Assembly (NCBI GenBank): GCA_034096865.1
Contig: JAWQFJ010020122.1
Coordinates: 20,001-84,000 of the forward strand
Source: Theodoxus fluviatilis
Lineage: Eukaryota > Mollusca > Gastropoda > Cycloneritida > Neritidae
DNA length: 64,000 nucleotides
Reading direction: 5' to 3'
The position numbers and the translations under genes were made by a program. The notes beneath the pieces were generated by a model, which worked only from the letters and a program-made list of their open reading frames with translations, ran no database searches and had not been told where the DNA came from. This document shows positions 20,264 through 32,300 of this stretch, piece after piece; position 1 is the stretch's first letter, and the number at the start of each line of letters is the position of its first letter.

Positions 20264-21136
20264 GAGTTACGTCCCTTTGCTCCGCGCCTCGTTCTCGTGC
20301 CAAGCCATGGCAATGGACGCTTCTTGTGTAGATAAGATATCGATATCGCGTCGACCTGCATTTGCAATTTTAAATCGTGGGAGCTTTCACGAGCTGTTGA
20401 TGCGTTCAACATACAGCTTTGATAAATTAATGCTGTTCATGGCTTACATTTTCTTTGGATGGGGTTTTAGTATCCCCCAAATACAGCGATTTCTGTGCGA
20501 ACACGCAATGTAAGCAGTGGAGCCGTCGCCACGGATTCTTCGCCGTGTCGACCTGCATTGCGAATTGTAACATGTACCAGCTTTTCCGACCTACTGATGC
20601 ATTCAACATACAGCTTTGATAAATTAATGCTGTTCATGGCTTACATTTTCTTTGGATGGGGTTTCTAGTATCCCAATATACAGCTTTTTATGTGCGAACC
20701 GTAGACAGCGTGTGTGTGTTTAGCTATACGGGCCCTAACCACGTATAAGCCCTAACTGGATTTGGTATGCACATCGCGCTAAACGGAGACGTATAGCTAA
20801 ACACACACACGCTGTCTACAGTTCGAACAGAAAAAGCTGTATATTGGGACACTAGAAACCCATCCAAAGAAAATGTAAGCCATGAACAGCATTAATTTAT
20901 CAAATCTGTATGTTGATTGCATCAATAGGTCGTTAAAGCGCTTATCTTTTACAAATGGAAATGCAGGTCATCTACACGCCGATCTTCCAAGTTCGCGCAC
21001 GTCTATTTATAGCTGACGCGCGGAATACATTGTTGTTATATCGCAACGAAATCCATTGACAGGTGCTTTCGCGTGAAGGTGCATTGACCCGCATTTCCAA
21101 TTTTGCAATGCACGACCTATTCATGCATTCAACATT

Positions 21137-22285
21137 TCTCCTCCTCCTCCTCCCCTCCCCCTCCTCTCCCTCTTTCTCCTCCCCCTCCTCCCCCCCGTCC
21201 TCCTCCCCCTCTTCCCCTCCCCCTCCTTCACCTCCTCCCCCTTCTGACCCTCCCCCTCCCCCTCCCCTCCCCGTCCTCCTCCCCTCCCCCCCCCCCGTCC
21301 TCCTCCCCCTCCTCCCCTCTTCCTCCCCCTCCCCGTCCTCCTCCCCCCCCTCCCCCCCGTCCTCCTCCCCCTCCTCCCCTCTCCTCCCCCTCCTCCCCCC
21401 CTCCTCCTCCTCCTCCTCCCCTCCTCCTCCCCCTCCCCCTCCTCCCTCTCCTCCTCTCCCTCCTCCTCCCCCTCCTCCCCTCCCCCACCCCTCCCCCTCC
21501 CCCTCCTGCCCCTCCCCCTTCCCGTCCCTCCTCCCCCTTCCCCCCCCCCCGTCCTCCTCCCCCTCTTCCCCTCCCCCTCCCCGTCCTCCTCCCCCTCCCC
21601 ATCCTCCTCCCCCTCCTCCCCTCTTCCTCCCCCTCCTCCCCCCCGTCCTCCTCCTCCTCCTCCCCCTCTCCCTCTCCTCCTCCTCCCCCTCCTCCTCCCC
21701 CTTCTCCTCCCCCTCTTCCCCTCCTCCTCCCCCTCCTCCCCTCCTCCTCCCCCTCCTCCTCCCCCTCTTCCCCTCTTCCTCCTCCTCCTCCTCCTCCTCT
21801 TCCCCTCCCCCTCCTCCACCTCCTCCCCCTCCTCCCCCCCCTCCTCCCCCTCCCCCCCCGTCCTCCTCCCCCTCCTCCCCTCTTCCTCCCCCTCCCCGTC
21901 CTCCTCCCCCTCCTCCCTCCCGTCCTCCTCCCCTCTTCCTCCCCCTCCCCCTCCTCCCCCCCTGTCATCCTTCTCTTCCTCCTCCCTCCTCCTCCCCTCC
22001 CCCTCTTCTCTCTCCTCCTCCCCCTCCTCCTCCCCCTCTTCCCCTCCTCCTCCCCCTCCTCCCCTCCTCCGCCCCCCCTCCTCCCCTCTTCCTCCTCCTC
22101 CCCCTCTTCCCCTCCTCCTCCTCCTCCTCCCCCTCCCCCTCCTCCTCCTCCCCCTCCTCCTCCCCCCCCCCATCCCCATCCTCCATCCCCACCCTCCATC
22201 CCCACCCTGCATCCCCACCCACCCCATCCCCACCCGCCATCCCCACCTCCCATCCCCACCCACTATCCTCACCCTCCATCCCCAC
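21137..22285. repeat. 1.1-kb pure pyrimidine (CCT/CCCCT) tract
   Basis: The plus strand is almost only C and T for over 1 kb: CTCCTCCTCC and CCCCTCC variants with G interruptions in CCCGTCC, ending in CCATCCCCACC repeats from about 22170. The long Pro/Ser and Gly/Arg open frames across it on both strands are composition artefacts. It sits inside the palindromic Harbinger derivative. Confidence 0.95.
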
Positions 22286-22892
22286 CCGGTTCCGGAAAAT
22301 CCTGTTTCTTCGCAGAAGACGCCGCTGTCGTGCTCGGAAAAACGCGTTTAGGCCCACTATTGGACCTCGGAGGTGCGATAAGTTTATACTCGAAAATCCG
22401 TATAGGATAGGCTAACCAGATTGACGTGCATACCGATAACGCGATTAGTAAACTAAACGGACCGACGTTTGCAGGCCCAGGCTGTAGGGCCCGTGTAGCT
22501 AACCGCGTTTAAGCTCTAAACGCGTTTATGCTAACCGCTTCTGACGTGCATACAGGCCCTGATCAATGTCAGTCTCAGATTTGAAGACTCCTGTGCAGGT
22601 GCTCTGTAGAAAACCAAACATTCCCAATTTACAAGCCTCAACTGGCATGCATGCACATGACACGCATGCTAGTTTTGTAACTCAGCTGTAATCCCAACAG
22701 ATTTCCTTACAAAACATTCACAGATCATATCAGATTGTTTTTCCAATGCGGATTTTAAGGCAAAAGCCATGACAGCAAACATCTGAATTATCATTTGTTT
22801 CAACTCCCAATTCATTCTGCCAAAGGACAATTTTGTGCCATTTCAAAGTCTTCACACTGGTCAACTATAAAATCTGCTTGAGAGCATGATTA

Positions 22893-23330
22893 TCCCTCCA
22901 GGTTTACTGGAGGTCCTACAGACTTTATTAGTCTGTCTGTCTGTCTGTGTGTGTGTGTGTCTGTCTGTCTGTCCCGTCTCCACGGCTTATATCTCAAAAA
23001 CTACTAGACGGATTTCCTTGAGATTTTGCACACTAACTGGAAGTTAGGTCCGATTGAATGTATCAAATTTTCAGAATCGAGGCTTGAAGAGAAAATGGTT
23101 TTTTTAAGGTCGTATAATCGAAGCACCTCTCTAAAAATTATTGAAATGACAATTGACGGAAAAGCCAAATTTGACGTCATTAATAACGTTACGTCATTTG
23201 CAAGTACAATTTCGATCCTATATGCCAGGACACGAATTTCGAAACACCTGGGGATGGCGAAATTCCAACATGTGCAACGTCATCAATAACGTGACGTCAT
23301 TTGCGAGGACAGTTTATAGGAGAATTACTT
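22893..23330 (+). repeat. Dispersed repeat (CCTCCAGGTTTACTGGAGG family), copy 1
   Basis: Starts TCCCTCCAGGTTTACTGGAG, runs through a TCTG/TG microsatellite, then CCCGTCTCCACGGCTTATAT and a block ending in several TGACGTCA-like sites. Related copies are at 24895-25200 (plus) and 60163-60760 (minus). The minus copy shows that the family includes a degraded coding segment. Confidence 0.85.
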
Positions 23331-23402
23331 TAGATAGATAGATATATGTCCTCAGATGTCTTAGGCTGCGAGGCCTTTATCTGATCTTTTGATCAGTACT
23401 TA

Positions 23403-23632
23403 TGGCTACTCTCACTCTCTCTCTGTCTCTCTCTCTCTCTCTGTCTCTCTCTCTCGATCTCTCTCTTGATCTCTCTCCCACCCACCCTCTACTCTCATTC
23501 TCTCTTCCCTTCCTCCCCTTTTCCCAGCTCCCCCCCCCCCTCTCTCTCTCTGTCTCTCTCTCTGTCTCTGTCTCTCTCTCTCTGTCTCTCTCTGTCTCTC
23601 TCTGTCTCTCTCTCTGTCTCTCTCTCTCTCTT
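23403..23632. repeat. (CT)n low-complexity tract
   Basis: CTCTCT/CTGTCTCT microsatellite interrupted by CCCACCCACC and a short C run. Confidence 0.95.
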
Positions 23633-23868
23633 ACCACATTTGAATATTTTGCCTCAAGGGCTGAATGTAAGTAAGAAAGGCAATACTGCCTAATTCACTA
23701 CCCTTGTAAAATAAAGTTCGTTCGTTCGTTCTGTCTGTCCTGACTTAAGCGCAACAACTTGGTACTGGTAGTCTGTTGGCTTGGCCTAATGGCAGTGAAT
23801 CGATAATAAAAAGGGGGGAAAACATTTCGTTTGTTTTGTTTTGTTCTTGCAGCACTTCAAAGATGGTG

Positions 23869-23976
23869 TGTAGGTCTGTGACTGTCTGTCTCCATGTGTT
23901 TTGTGGTGTGTAGGTCTGTGACTGTCTCCATGTGTTGTGGTGTGTAGGTCTGTGTCTGTCTCTCTCCATGTGTTGG
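23869..23976. repeat. Short minisatellite, three copies
   Basis: Three imperfect tandem copies of GTGTGTAGGTCTGTGACTGT...CCATGTGTT, 34-40 bp each. Confidence 0.85.
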
Positions 23977-24059
23977 ACCTTTTACTGGTGAACGTATTTC
24001 ATAGCATCAGACAATACTAGCATTGTACACGATGTCAACAGCAGGCAGGTTCGAGGACA

Positions 24060-24215
24060 ACAATGTATTTATAATCTATCCTGGTGCCGCTGAGGTCCGC
24101 GCGTCAGCTATAAATAGAAGTACGAGAAGCTTGGATTTGTAAAATGTATTTCACGACCTATTGACGCAATCAACATACAGCTTTGATAAATTAAGACAGC
24201 CCAGGGTTATATTAG
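24060..24215 (-). repeat. Fragment related to the Harbinger derivative
   Basis: Shares TCCGCGCGTCAGCTATAAATAGAAGT (inverted at about 20990-21020) and AACATACAGCTTTGATAAATTAA with the element at 19862-22560. It is a decayed partial copy. The adjacent region 24216-24890 shows nothing else I recognise. Confidence 0.65.
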
Positions 24216-24894
24216 CGTTATAAATTAACATATAGGCTTACTGACCTTATTTCAAGAAACACCATTCATAATGATCAACACTACGAACCAAGCAGACGAA
24301 CACGATCGAACCGTAGCCACTACGCCAGCAGACGATCGAGATAACTAAATGTTTCATGTAAAATTCGAATGAGTTGTTTTATAATCTTAGCAGAGGGGTA
24401 AAACATCAACTGGTATCGGATAAGATCACTCGTAGTGTAATACTGTAATGAAGGTCACGTTTTACATCACAAACATGTGCGCTGCTCCTCGTGAGGCACT
24501 ATCTGAAGCCTTAAGAGTTAAGTCGCTTTTATTCGTATCTCAAGTTGTAGAAATTACTTTATTTCGTAAGAAGTGTAGTTGAGTTAATGAAAAGATATGA
24601 CAAATATGTTGTTTTTATGAGGATCTTGAATGTTTTGGTTAGATGATTTAACTTTTTTTTTGCTTTTACAAGACCTAAATCTAAGCTCTTGTTGCCTTGA
24701 ATTTTTTGCCAGGATCAAGCCGAATCTTCCAGATCCATAGTTTCTTCTGCTTCTTGTCTGTGGGGAATGTGAAAAAGGACAGTCTGGCGTTCTCGTCATG
24801 TCTATCATTGTTCTCGCAATAAGGAACACATCAGTGTCTATGTGATGATGAAGCCTTCGCCTTCGGTTTCGCCATAGACGCTGGACGCCATCAA

Positions 24895-25200
24895 ATAAAT
24901 TTGCAACAGAGTCTCGTTAGTCTGTCTGTGTGTCTGTCTGTCCCGTCTCCACGGCTTATAGGCCTATCTCAAAAACTACTGGACGGATTTCCTTGAGATT
25001 TTGCACACTGACTGGAAGTTAGGTCCGATTCAATATTATCAAATTTTCAGAATCGAGGTTTTAAAAGAAAGTGACTTTTTTACATTTTGGTGTTGCAATG
25101 AAAACGATACAACAGACTCCATTTGCAAAATGTGTGACGTCATCATTTGACGTCGAATAACGTGACGTCATTTGCGAGGAGATTTTTGAGAAGGGTGAAT
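24895..25200 (+). repeat. Dispersed repeat (GTTTACTGGAGG family), copy 2
   Basis: Matches copy 1 from GTCTGTCTGTCCCGTCTCCACGG through the TTAGGTCCGATT block, and ends with two TGACGTCA motifs around 25136 and 25163. The GTTTACTGGAGG start is missing. It is instead joined to GCCTTCGCCTTCGGTTTCGCC. Confidence 0.8.
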
Positions 25201-25217
25201 TTGCAAAACATTGGTGA

Positions 25218-25380
25218 AGGAGAAAGAAATATTTTTTACGATGCGGGTCGTTTTTGTACCTAGTCGTTTCGTACCCTAACAGGTTAGAGTTAGGGTTAGG
25301 GTTAGAGTTAGGGTTAGAGTAGAAAAGGTACGAATCGACTAAATGAGGTGCACAACGACTAGGGTACGAAACGTCCTGTA
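25218..25380. repeat. Small foldback element with telomere-like TTAGGG repeats
   Basis: CCTAGTCGTTTCGTACCCTAAC on the left is mirrored by ACGACTAGGGTACGAAACGT on the right. Between them lies a short tract of GGGTTA/GAGTTA hexamers (about 25283-25322). It looks like a foldback with an internal TTAGGG tract, not a true chromosome end. Confidence 0.7.
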
Positions 25381-25384
25381 TTAG

Positions 25385-25490
25385 ATTTTTTTCCCTCCAG
25401 GTTTACTGAAGGCCCTCGCAGCTGTATTGGGGGGTTTTTAATGCCAAAACCTGGAGGTTCAGCGCCAGCGGTTTTTATATTCAAGGCTTC
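25385..25490 (+). repeat. SINE-like fragment
   Basis: The segment AAACCTGGAGGTTCAGCGCC through AGCGGTTTTTATA is shared, in opposite orientation, with the 3' part of the tRNA-derived SINE at 57660-57912. Confidence 0.6.
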
Positions 25491-25620
25491 ACTAACTTCG
25501 CACATTTCAGTCCTGCAGAAGAAAGAGCGGATGGGAGGTATGAAATCATCTATCTCTGCAAGGAAACATCTTATATAACATACCAAAACAATACATCAAA
25601 ATTCATGACATTTTCACATG

Positions 25621-25626
25621 TTTATT
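25621..25626 (-). terminator. SUB1: SUB1 polyadenylation signal
   Basis: TTTATT on the plus strand is AATAAA for the minus-strand SUB1 transcript, 600 bp after its stop codon. Cleavage would fall near 25600. It is the first such hexamer I see downstream, so it is the likely signal but unproven. Confidence 0.6.
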
Positions 25627-26226
25627 CTGAGAAACCAAGCTTTTTACTTTTAGTACATAGATCGTTTACATAATAATTCTTCAACTTAAACTGGCTTCAA
25701 CAAATTAATGGCACAGTCCAAAGGGTGATTGGAAAGAAACATACAAAAACTGAAAAAGTTTTTAATGTGAGATTTTTTTAGTCAACCAATCACTCTGCTT
25801 TGTCTGACAATAACATGGACATGACAACATACTTGCACACCTAGAATGAAATCATCAAAGACAATTACACAACTATAGAGAAAACATCTGTAAATAAAAT
25901 GATTGGGGATTATTTTTCAAACAAATTAAAACAGAAAATCCTCTGTGGCACTCTGTAATCAAGCTACTGAGGCTGGCCTGGCAAGGACTGCAAACCTGGC
26001 TCCAGCTGGAAAGAGGAGCATCTATCAGCAGCATGCATGTCTTCAAAGGCATCTTTCACTAACTGTCACTTACACTAACTGTCCAATGATCTCACTCTGA
26101 GTGCCCTGCTGGCAAGAACACCAGTCACCGCTCCCAAGGGTCACATCCATCTTTCACTCTGTTGAGAAGAAGTTAATGACAAAAATGAAGTGGACAGGGC
26201 TGTCTGGTCAGTCTGACCAAGTGGGC

Positions 26227-26312
26227 TCAGGCCTGCAGGTCCTTGACTGCTTTGTCTATGTCCTCAATCTGGTCCTTGAGTCGTGTCCACTGGTCCATGG
26301 GCAGAGTGATGC
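26227..26312 (-). CDS. SUB1: SUB1 exon 4
   Basis: Acceptor GTGCTGCAG, then GC that completes Gly, then ITLPMDQWTRLKDQIEDIDK and AVKDLQA, stop TGA at 26229-26227. This is the C-terminal helix of the PC4 fold. The 3' UTR extends to about 25600. Confidence 0.95.
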
Positions 26313-29300
26313 CTGCAGCACAGAACAAGGGTAATTCCATCAATCTCCACTTGGGATGATTTTGGCTTCAACTCAAAATAGGTGAAGAAGGTGTAAGTTG
26401 TCAGTGTTGCAGATTTACAATCCAGCTGTTCAACAAATCATCCATCTCTGCATTGCTTTGACAGCAAACCTCCAAGTATTACCATAAAGCTAAAAAGCGC
26501 TTTGAAAGAAAATTTCCAAGTGTTACCATAAAGCTAAAAAGTGCTTTGAAAGAAAATTTCCAAGTGTTACCATAAAGCTAAAAAGTGCTTTGAAATAAAA
26601 TTTCCAAGTGTTACCATAAAGCTAAAAAAAGCTTTGAAAGCTAAAAAAAAGCTTTGAAAGCAAATTTCAAGTGTTACCATAGAGCTAAAAAGTCCTTTGA
26701 AAGCAAATTTCCAAGTGTTACCATAGAGCTAAAAACACTACTTTGAAAGCAAAAAAACCCCTGTCTGGTAACAATGGAGAAAAGTCCCAAAATTGGGTAT
26801 TTGAAGAAATTTAAACTAATTTAGCTATGTTTTCCTGACATACTTACCAGTAGACAACCAGGGATATATGACCTTTCAACCTCGAAAACAGAATTTGCAT
26901 AATTCTTACCCACATGTGGCTGCCTGCATCGGCCAATCCGATTGCTTGAGACATAGCTAGGAAGCCCGTGGGCAAAGGGAGGTAACTCCCAATGCCTCGT
27001 GCCTGCAATGTCTATAAAGCTAGCAGACAGCCACGTTTCACCCTCTTTGACACTGCTGAGATAACCCGAGCAAATGCACCAACAGGGAGGTGGGTGGGAC
27101 AGTAAGTTGTCTACTGGTATGTCAGGAAAACATAGAAATTAGTTTAAGGGGGGACACGGTGTTGAAAATTAATAAAATATGATCAAAAATCGAGTTTTGG
27201 GTTTATCATCGATTCCGAGTCTACCATGTCTCGGGAACGTCTGTGTACAACCGATTGTGCGACTGAAGTTTCTAAATATTTAAAATCTTTTTTTTAATGA
27301 GGTACCCATCACGAGAATTGAGAAAAAACACTAACTAATCAGCCGAAATGCGCCTGTTGTAGTCCTAGGTTACGCCATCTTTCTTGCAAAGAAACGCCAC
27401 ATGCTTGGTACCGACGCGTAGCGCCATTTCTAGACTTCGCGCCACTCCAACTACCGGAACGAAAGGCTAGCTGCCGAAAGCACACGAAGCAGAAATCGGA
27501 AACTAGTCTGAACCAATGAAACGCTTCAAAAGAGAAGCCTCTGTCTATCCTTTGCTCTGATTGGTCGCTTAATCCGTGCACAGTGCGTGATCAGGGCGGA
27601 AGTGATGAACGGAAACAGCCGAAGCTAGCGGAAGTGATGAACGGAAACACCCGAAGCTAGCTTCGGCTGTTTTCGACATAGGAACGCGCAGCGTCTTTTG
27701 TATCAATCAACCAAGCGCAAGAATGCCGAGGAGGGATGCAAAGAAGTTTGCTACGCTGCATAGATTTGGGAAAAAGCCGAAGAAGAAAAGGAAGACAAAG
27801 GTAGACTTGTCAACAGTCTCCGGAGCGGGGAATTCGACAGCGATCGCTTCTATTTCGATCGACACCGCACCACGTGCGAGCGGCGATTCAGCGGTTACCA
27901 CACTCGAGTCGATCGAAACTACGCCTGGCGCAGCTGTTTCAAGGTTGCTCGCCTCCTCATCGTCCGCTCAAAAACGAAGACATGGAGTGGAAACCGACTT
28001 ATGTCCTGACTCCGGAGCTCGAGAATCGACAGCGCTTGCTTCTAGTTCTACTTCGACCGAAGATGCACCTCTCGCTAGTAGCGATTCGGCAACCTCCGCA
28101 CTAGCGTTTATCGAATCTGCTTCTGGCGCAGCTGATGTTGCAAAAGCAATCGCCTCCTCATCGTCAGAATCTGTCCCTACCAGTGCCAAGAAACTTCGTC
28201 TTTTCGAGAGCGAGACAAGAGAGCCAGTGTGTGATGATGAGAACGTGATCGTCAGCATGAGCATGATGAACAAGCTCGTCTCTGTGTTCCGCTGCCGAGA
28301 TTGTGACCAGCCGTTAACAGTGACCAAAAATCAGTCGGCGATGTTTGGATCAGCGAGCAAGCTGAAAGTGTTCTGCTCAGCATGTGGGAACACCATTACG
28401 GCGGTCAGGACCTCACCAAAGACAGGCACTCTGCACAATGGCTATGACATCAACCGTCGTCTCGTTGTTGCTGCCACCTCCATTGGGATTGGGTTCACCC
28501 AACTGAGACGATTTTTCGCTCTCATGAACATGCCCCCACCCATGCATCTGAAGACATGGCAGCTCTACCAGAAGACGCTGCATTCAGGAGTTCATCGGGC
28601 TGCTGATAGGCACCTTCAGGAGGCAGCTGAACAGGTTCGACTGATGTACTTGCAGTTGAAAATTAGTCAGCCAACTCCAGAAGGACGCCTAGATATTGCA
28701 GTTTCGTTCGATGGGAGCTGGCAGAAGCGTGGGCGAACATCTCACAATGGCATTGCAGCTGTCATCGAGATCTACAGTGGACTTGTTGTAGACTTTGTGA
28801 CCCTATCAAACTACTGCCATGGCTGTGAACTAGGGCCTGAGCCAGATACAGCACAATTCGAAGAGTGGCACAGAAACCATAAAAAGGATTGCCAGAAGAA
28901 TGTGCACTGTTCTTCCCAGGCTATGGAAGTGGAAGCTGCACTGATTTTGTGGAGAAGATCAGAGGCACTCCACAATTTCAGGTACATGGAGATGCTGGGG
29001 GATGGAGATGGGAAGGCCCATGCCAGAGTGAATGCTGCAAAAGTCTATGGTGAGGGGGTGCTTGTCAGCAAAATGGATTGTGTGAATCATGTGACAAAGA
29101 GAATGGGAACAGCTCTACGAAATCTTGTGGAAAAGAGAAAGGCCCAACATGCTCCAATTGGTGGCCGGGGTAAATTGACCGACCAACGAATTGCCAAGCT
29201 CACAAGCTACTATGGCAAGGCCATCAAGGAGCACCCAGGAGACCTAGATGGCATGGTGAATGCAGTCTGGGCTTCCTTCTTCCACACCCTGTCCACAGAT

Positions 29301-32300
29301 GATGACCCTCACCATGACAGGTGTCCTGCATCCAGTCCTGACCGAAGATCATGGTGCTTCCACAAGCGAGCACAGGAAGACGACAGGCTGCCTCCAACTC
29401 ACCCCCACCCTCTTCCTCGAGACATAGCTGAGGCACTTGTGCCTCTCTACAAGAGACTGGGAGATCCCCAGTTACTTCAGAGATGCCTTGCAGGCAAAAC
29501 CCAGAACTCGAATGAATGCTTCCACTCGTTGGTTTGGAGACTATGCCCCAAAGAAAGATGGGCAGGTCTCCGCACAGTGGATACTGCCGTTGCAATCTGC
29601 ATCCAGCGGTTTAACAAGGGCTCATCAGCACATCAGGATGTACTGGATGAACTAGAGTTGTTGGGGGAGTTGGCTGTGCAGAATGCAAGGAAGGAGGATG
29701 AAGAAAGGGTGAAGAAGGCAGTCAGGAAATCCACGAAGCAAGCCCAAGCAAGACGGGCAAGACTGGAGGAAGCGCATCGAGCAGAGCGCCAGCGACTCAT
29801 GAACCAGGAGGGAGTCCTGTATTCACCTGGACTTGATTGAATACTGCCTTGTGACTCTCTCTGATTCCCTAAGGAGTAATTCATTGTGACAGAACAATGC
29901 CAAACAAGTATTGTATCTTCAATGAAAATGTGTTTGTCACAAATGCTTTGTTTTTCCGCAGGTGATGCTTCTGGACCTGATGTATTGATACTTTGAGTTA
30001 AAATGTCAAGCTGAAAGTTTGCTATCATGATTAGAAATGAATTCCAATTTAAATAAGTCATGTTAGAACATTGTACCTATTATGGTTCATTTGCAGTGCA
30101 AGTTTATTCGTTCTCAAACTTTGCAGCCATTTTTCTCAAAATGTTGTTTTCTTTCTACGGCAGTAGTTTTGCACAAGAAATTAAAGTGACTTATGATAAA
30201 GATAGCTTGTTGAAATTTTTACTGTACATTTCTGAATGTATGTAGCATACAATAGGACCAGTAAGAAAACTGTAGCTTGGTAACTTTTTTTATATATAAG
30301 TTTAATCTCATCATGCCGAGAGTGTGTTTTTGTGCTGATAGTGCCACTTGTCACCAGACAAATTTCTAATTGTTGATGATACATTTTTTACATCCTATTG
30401 TGTAATATAGACCTTCTTCTTTGTTTACAATGATAGGTAATCATTAAGAAAATTGAATACAGGTATTTGGTAGAGTGTGCAAGATCACTCCCGTGTTTTT
30501 TTTCCCAGTGATTTTGTTATAACACACTAACAAATTAATCTGGAACAATAAAATTTGGTCTGAATATGCCTTACATTGTGTATGTTTTATGTACAAAATT
30601 TCATGAACATAGCTTTCATACTTGCTGAATAAATAATTTTTTTCTATAATCCCATTTTTCAACGTAGTGTCCCCCCTTAAATTTCTTCAAGTTTTCCCTC
30701 CATACTGACCAGTAGACAACCAGGGATATGATTGCCCAGCAATGGGTGGCGGTTGTGCATGAACACCTGACAACAACATTAAAACCACTCATCATCAAAC
30801 ACGGATAGCCGAACCCGCAACAACCAACTTGTTGATGCCAAAGGTGTCATTGAGACGACGAACTCAAACATCACGCAAGTAATGGCAAGTGAAAACACAG
30901 TCACTGCGCCAGAAGGCCGCCCTCATAAGGTGAGCCAAAGAGACATTCTTGGCAAATGTTACAGAGGTGGCAACCTTGCGGATTTCATGAGTCCTAGAGG
31001 CACCAGCAGGAGGATCAAGCAACGCATGCAATGCGTATCTAGCCAGACACCTCGGCGTGACTAAGTGTCAGGGGCAGAAACAGTCTCTGTTGCCGAAGAC
31101 GACAGGACTGAATTCGAGCCAGGTAACATTGAGTGCACGCACCGAGCAGTTCACCAGTCAGCTTCACCAGAATCGAGATGAGCCAGAGTACCGAAATCTC
31201 GACGCTCGGACAGTCGGAAAGTGAATCTTGAGTGTGACACCGAAACTCCTGCAGAAAAGACAGAGTACACAAGGCCAGCCTACCGTGAAAATGACAACCG
31301 AAGGTAAACCACGCAAAGCGTGGATATCCCCGATCCGACGCGCACTAGCTAGTGTCACTAAAACATTGTCCCCTGAGGGAGATGCTGGAAAACACAAGAT
31401 TCCAGTGATGCGAACCTGAACCAGAGAGAAAACGGAGAAGCAGAAAACCCATCCCACAGTGGAAGAGAGATCTGACGACGTGGGAACTAGCGTGAAACGG
31501 AATTAGCCATGTGAACCTGTGTTAGAAAGAAGCCAAGCAGAAAGTTTCAACAAGTAAACATTCGGATGGCCAATTCCCGAACGAGGCTGCACGAGAGTGC
31601 ACTCAGAGAGCCAGCAGATCAGGGAACCATGAAGCTCCAGGCCAGAATGGCGTGACCAAGATCATGCGAGGACGCTCCAGGGCGACTTGGCCAACACCCT
31701 CGGAAGAAGCCGCGTGGGAGGGAAAGCATAGACTTCCATGCCCGACCACGACCTAGCAAAGGCATCTCGGCCGAGAGCCTGTGGAACGTGCATAGGCGAG
31801 AAGTAACACGGCAAACGCATGTTGAACCTGGTGGCAAACAGATCCACCATGGGCTTGTCCCAGCAAAGCCACACCCGCTCTAGCGCCTGATGCGCTACAG
31901 TCCACTCTGTAGGCAGAACCTGATCCCTCCGGCTCAGGTGATCTGCCAGCACATTCAAATGGAAATGCCATGAGAATCAGCCCAAACCAGAATCTCCTCA
32001 GCTTTGAGAGACAGAGTCGTAGAGACTGCGCCTCCTTGGTGCCTGAGATAACTCAGGCATGTGACATTGTCACCCGAGATTGTCACGTGCCGATCACTCA
32101 ACATTGACACAATCCCTGGAGAGAGCGAAAAATCGCTTTCATCTCCAGAAAGTTGATGTGCAGCCGTGACTCGCTCGCAGACGGGAGACCGGACACCGAG
32201 GCCGTGTCTGTGTGCCCACGCCAACCGGTCCTCGAGGCGTCTGTGAACAGATAGACGATAGGACCCCTGGGTCGGCTAGGGACAGACGAAAGGAGCCACG

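Larger units (their letters stand above)
19862..22560. mobile_element. Palindromic PIF/Harbinger derivative
   Basis: The two ends are long inverted repeats. The left end (19862 on: CCGTATGCACGTTGGTCCGT, then a shared block with AATCTGGTTAGCCTATCC and GCACCTCCGAGG at about 19950-20010) is mirrored at about 22366-22560. Both arms carry the 5' part of a HARBI1-type transposase gene, pointing inward from each end. The centre contains further inverted copies (20583-20770 against 20790-20950) and a 1.1-kb C/T tract. No catalytic domain remains, so it is non-autonomous. A target duplication could not be defined. Confidence 0.75.
27148..30676 (+). mobile_element. Kolobok-type DNA transposon, apparently intact
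   Basis: A 3529-bp element bounded by TTAA on both sides (27144-27147 and 30677-30680). Its inverted ends read GGGGGGACAC, then after three mismatches GTTGAAAA. It encodes a single uninterrupted 705-aa transposase. TTAA target duplications occur in the Kolobok and piggyBac superfamilies. The protein is not piggyBac-like and matches the metazoan Mutator-like/Kolobok DDE type. A 33-bp direct duplication (GCGGAAGTGATGAACGGAAA...) lies in the 5' region at 27596-27663. The 3' part from 29841 is AT-rich and non-coding. It sits in SUB1 intron 3, opposite in orientation to SUB1. Confidence 0.85.

Noticed and set aside
21063..22415. Proline/serine and glycine/arginine proteins of 340-450 aa on both strands
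   Set aside because: Pure pyrimidine tract; no stop codons can form. No conserved sequence.
25273..25325. True telomere or chromosome end
   Set aside because: Only a few degenerate hexamers inside a foldback, with normal sequence on both sides.
27968..28327. Minus-strand ORF of 119 aa inside the Kolobok transposase
   Set aside because: Shadow of the transposase coding strand.
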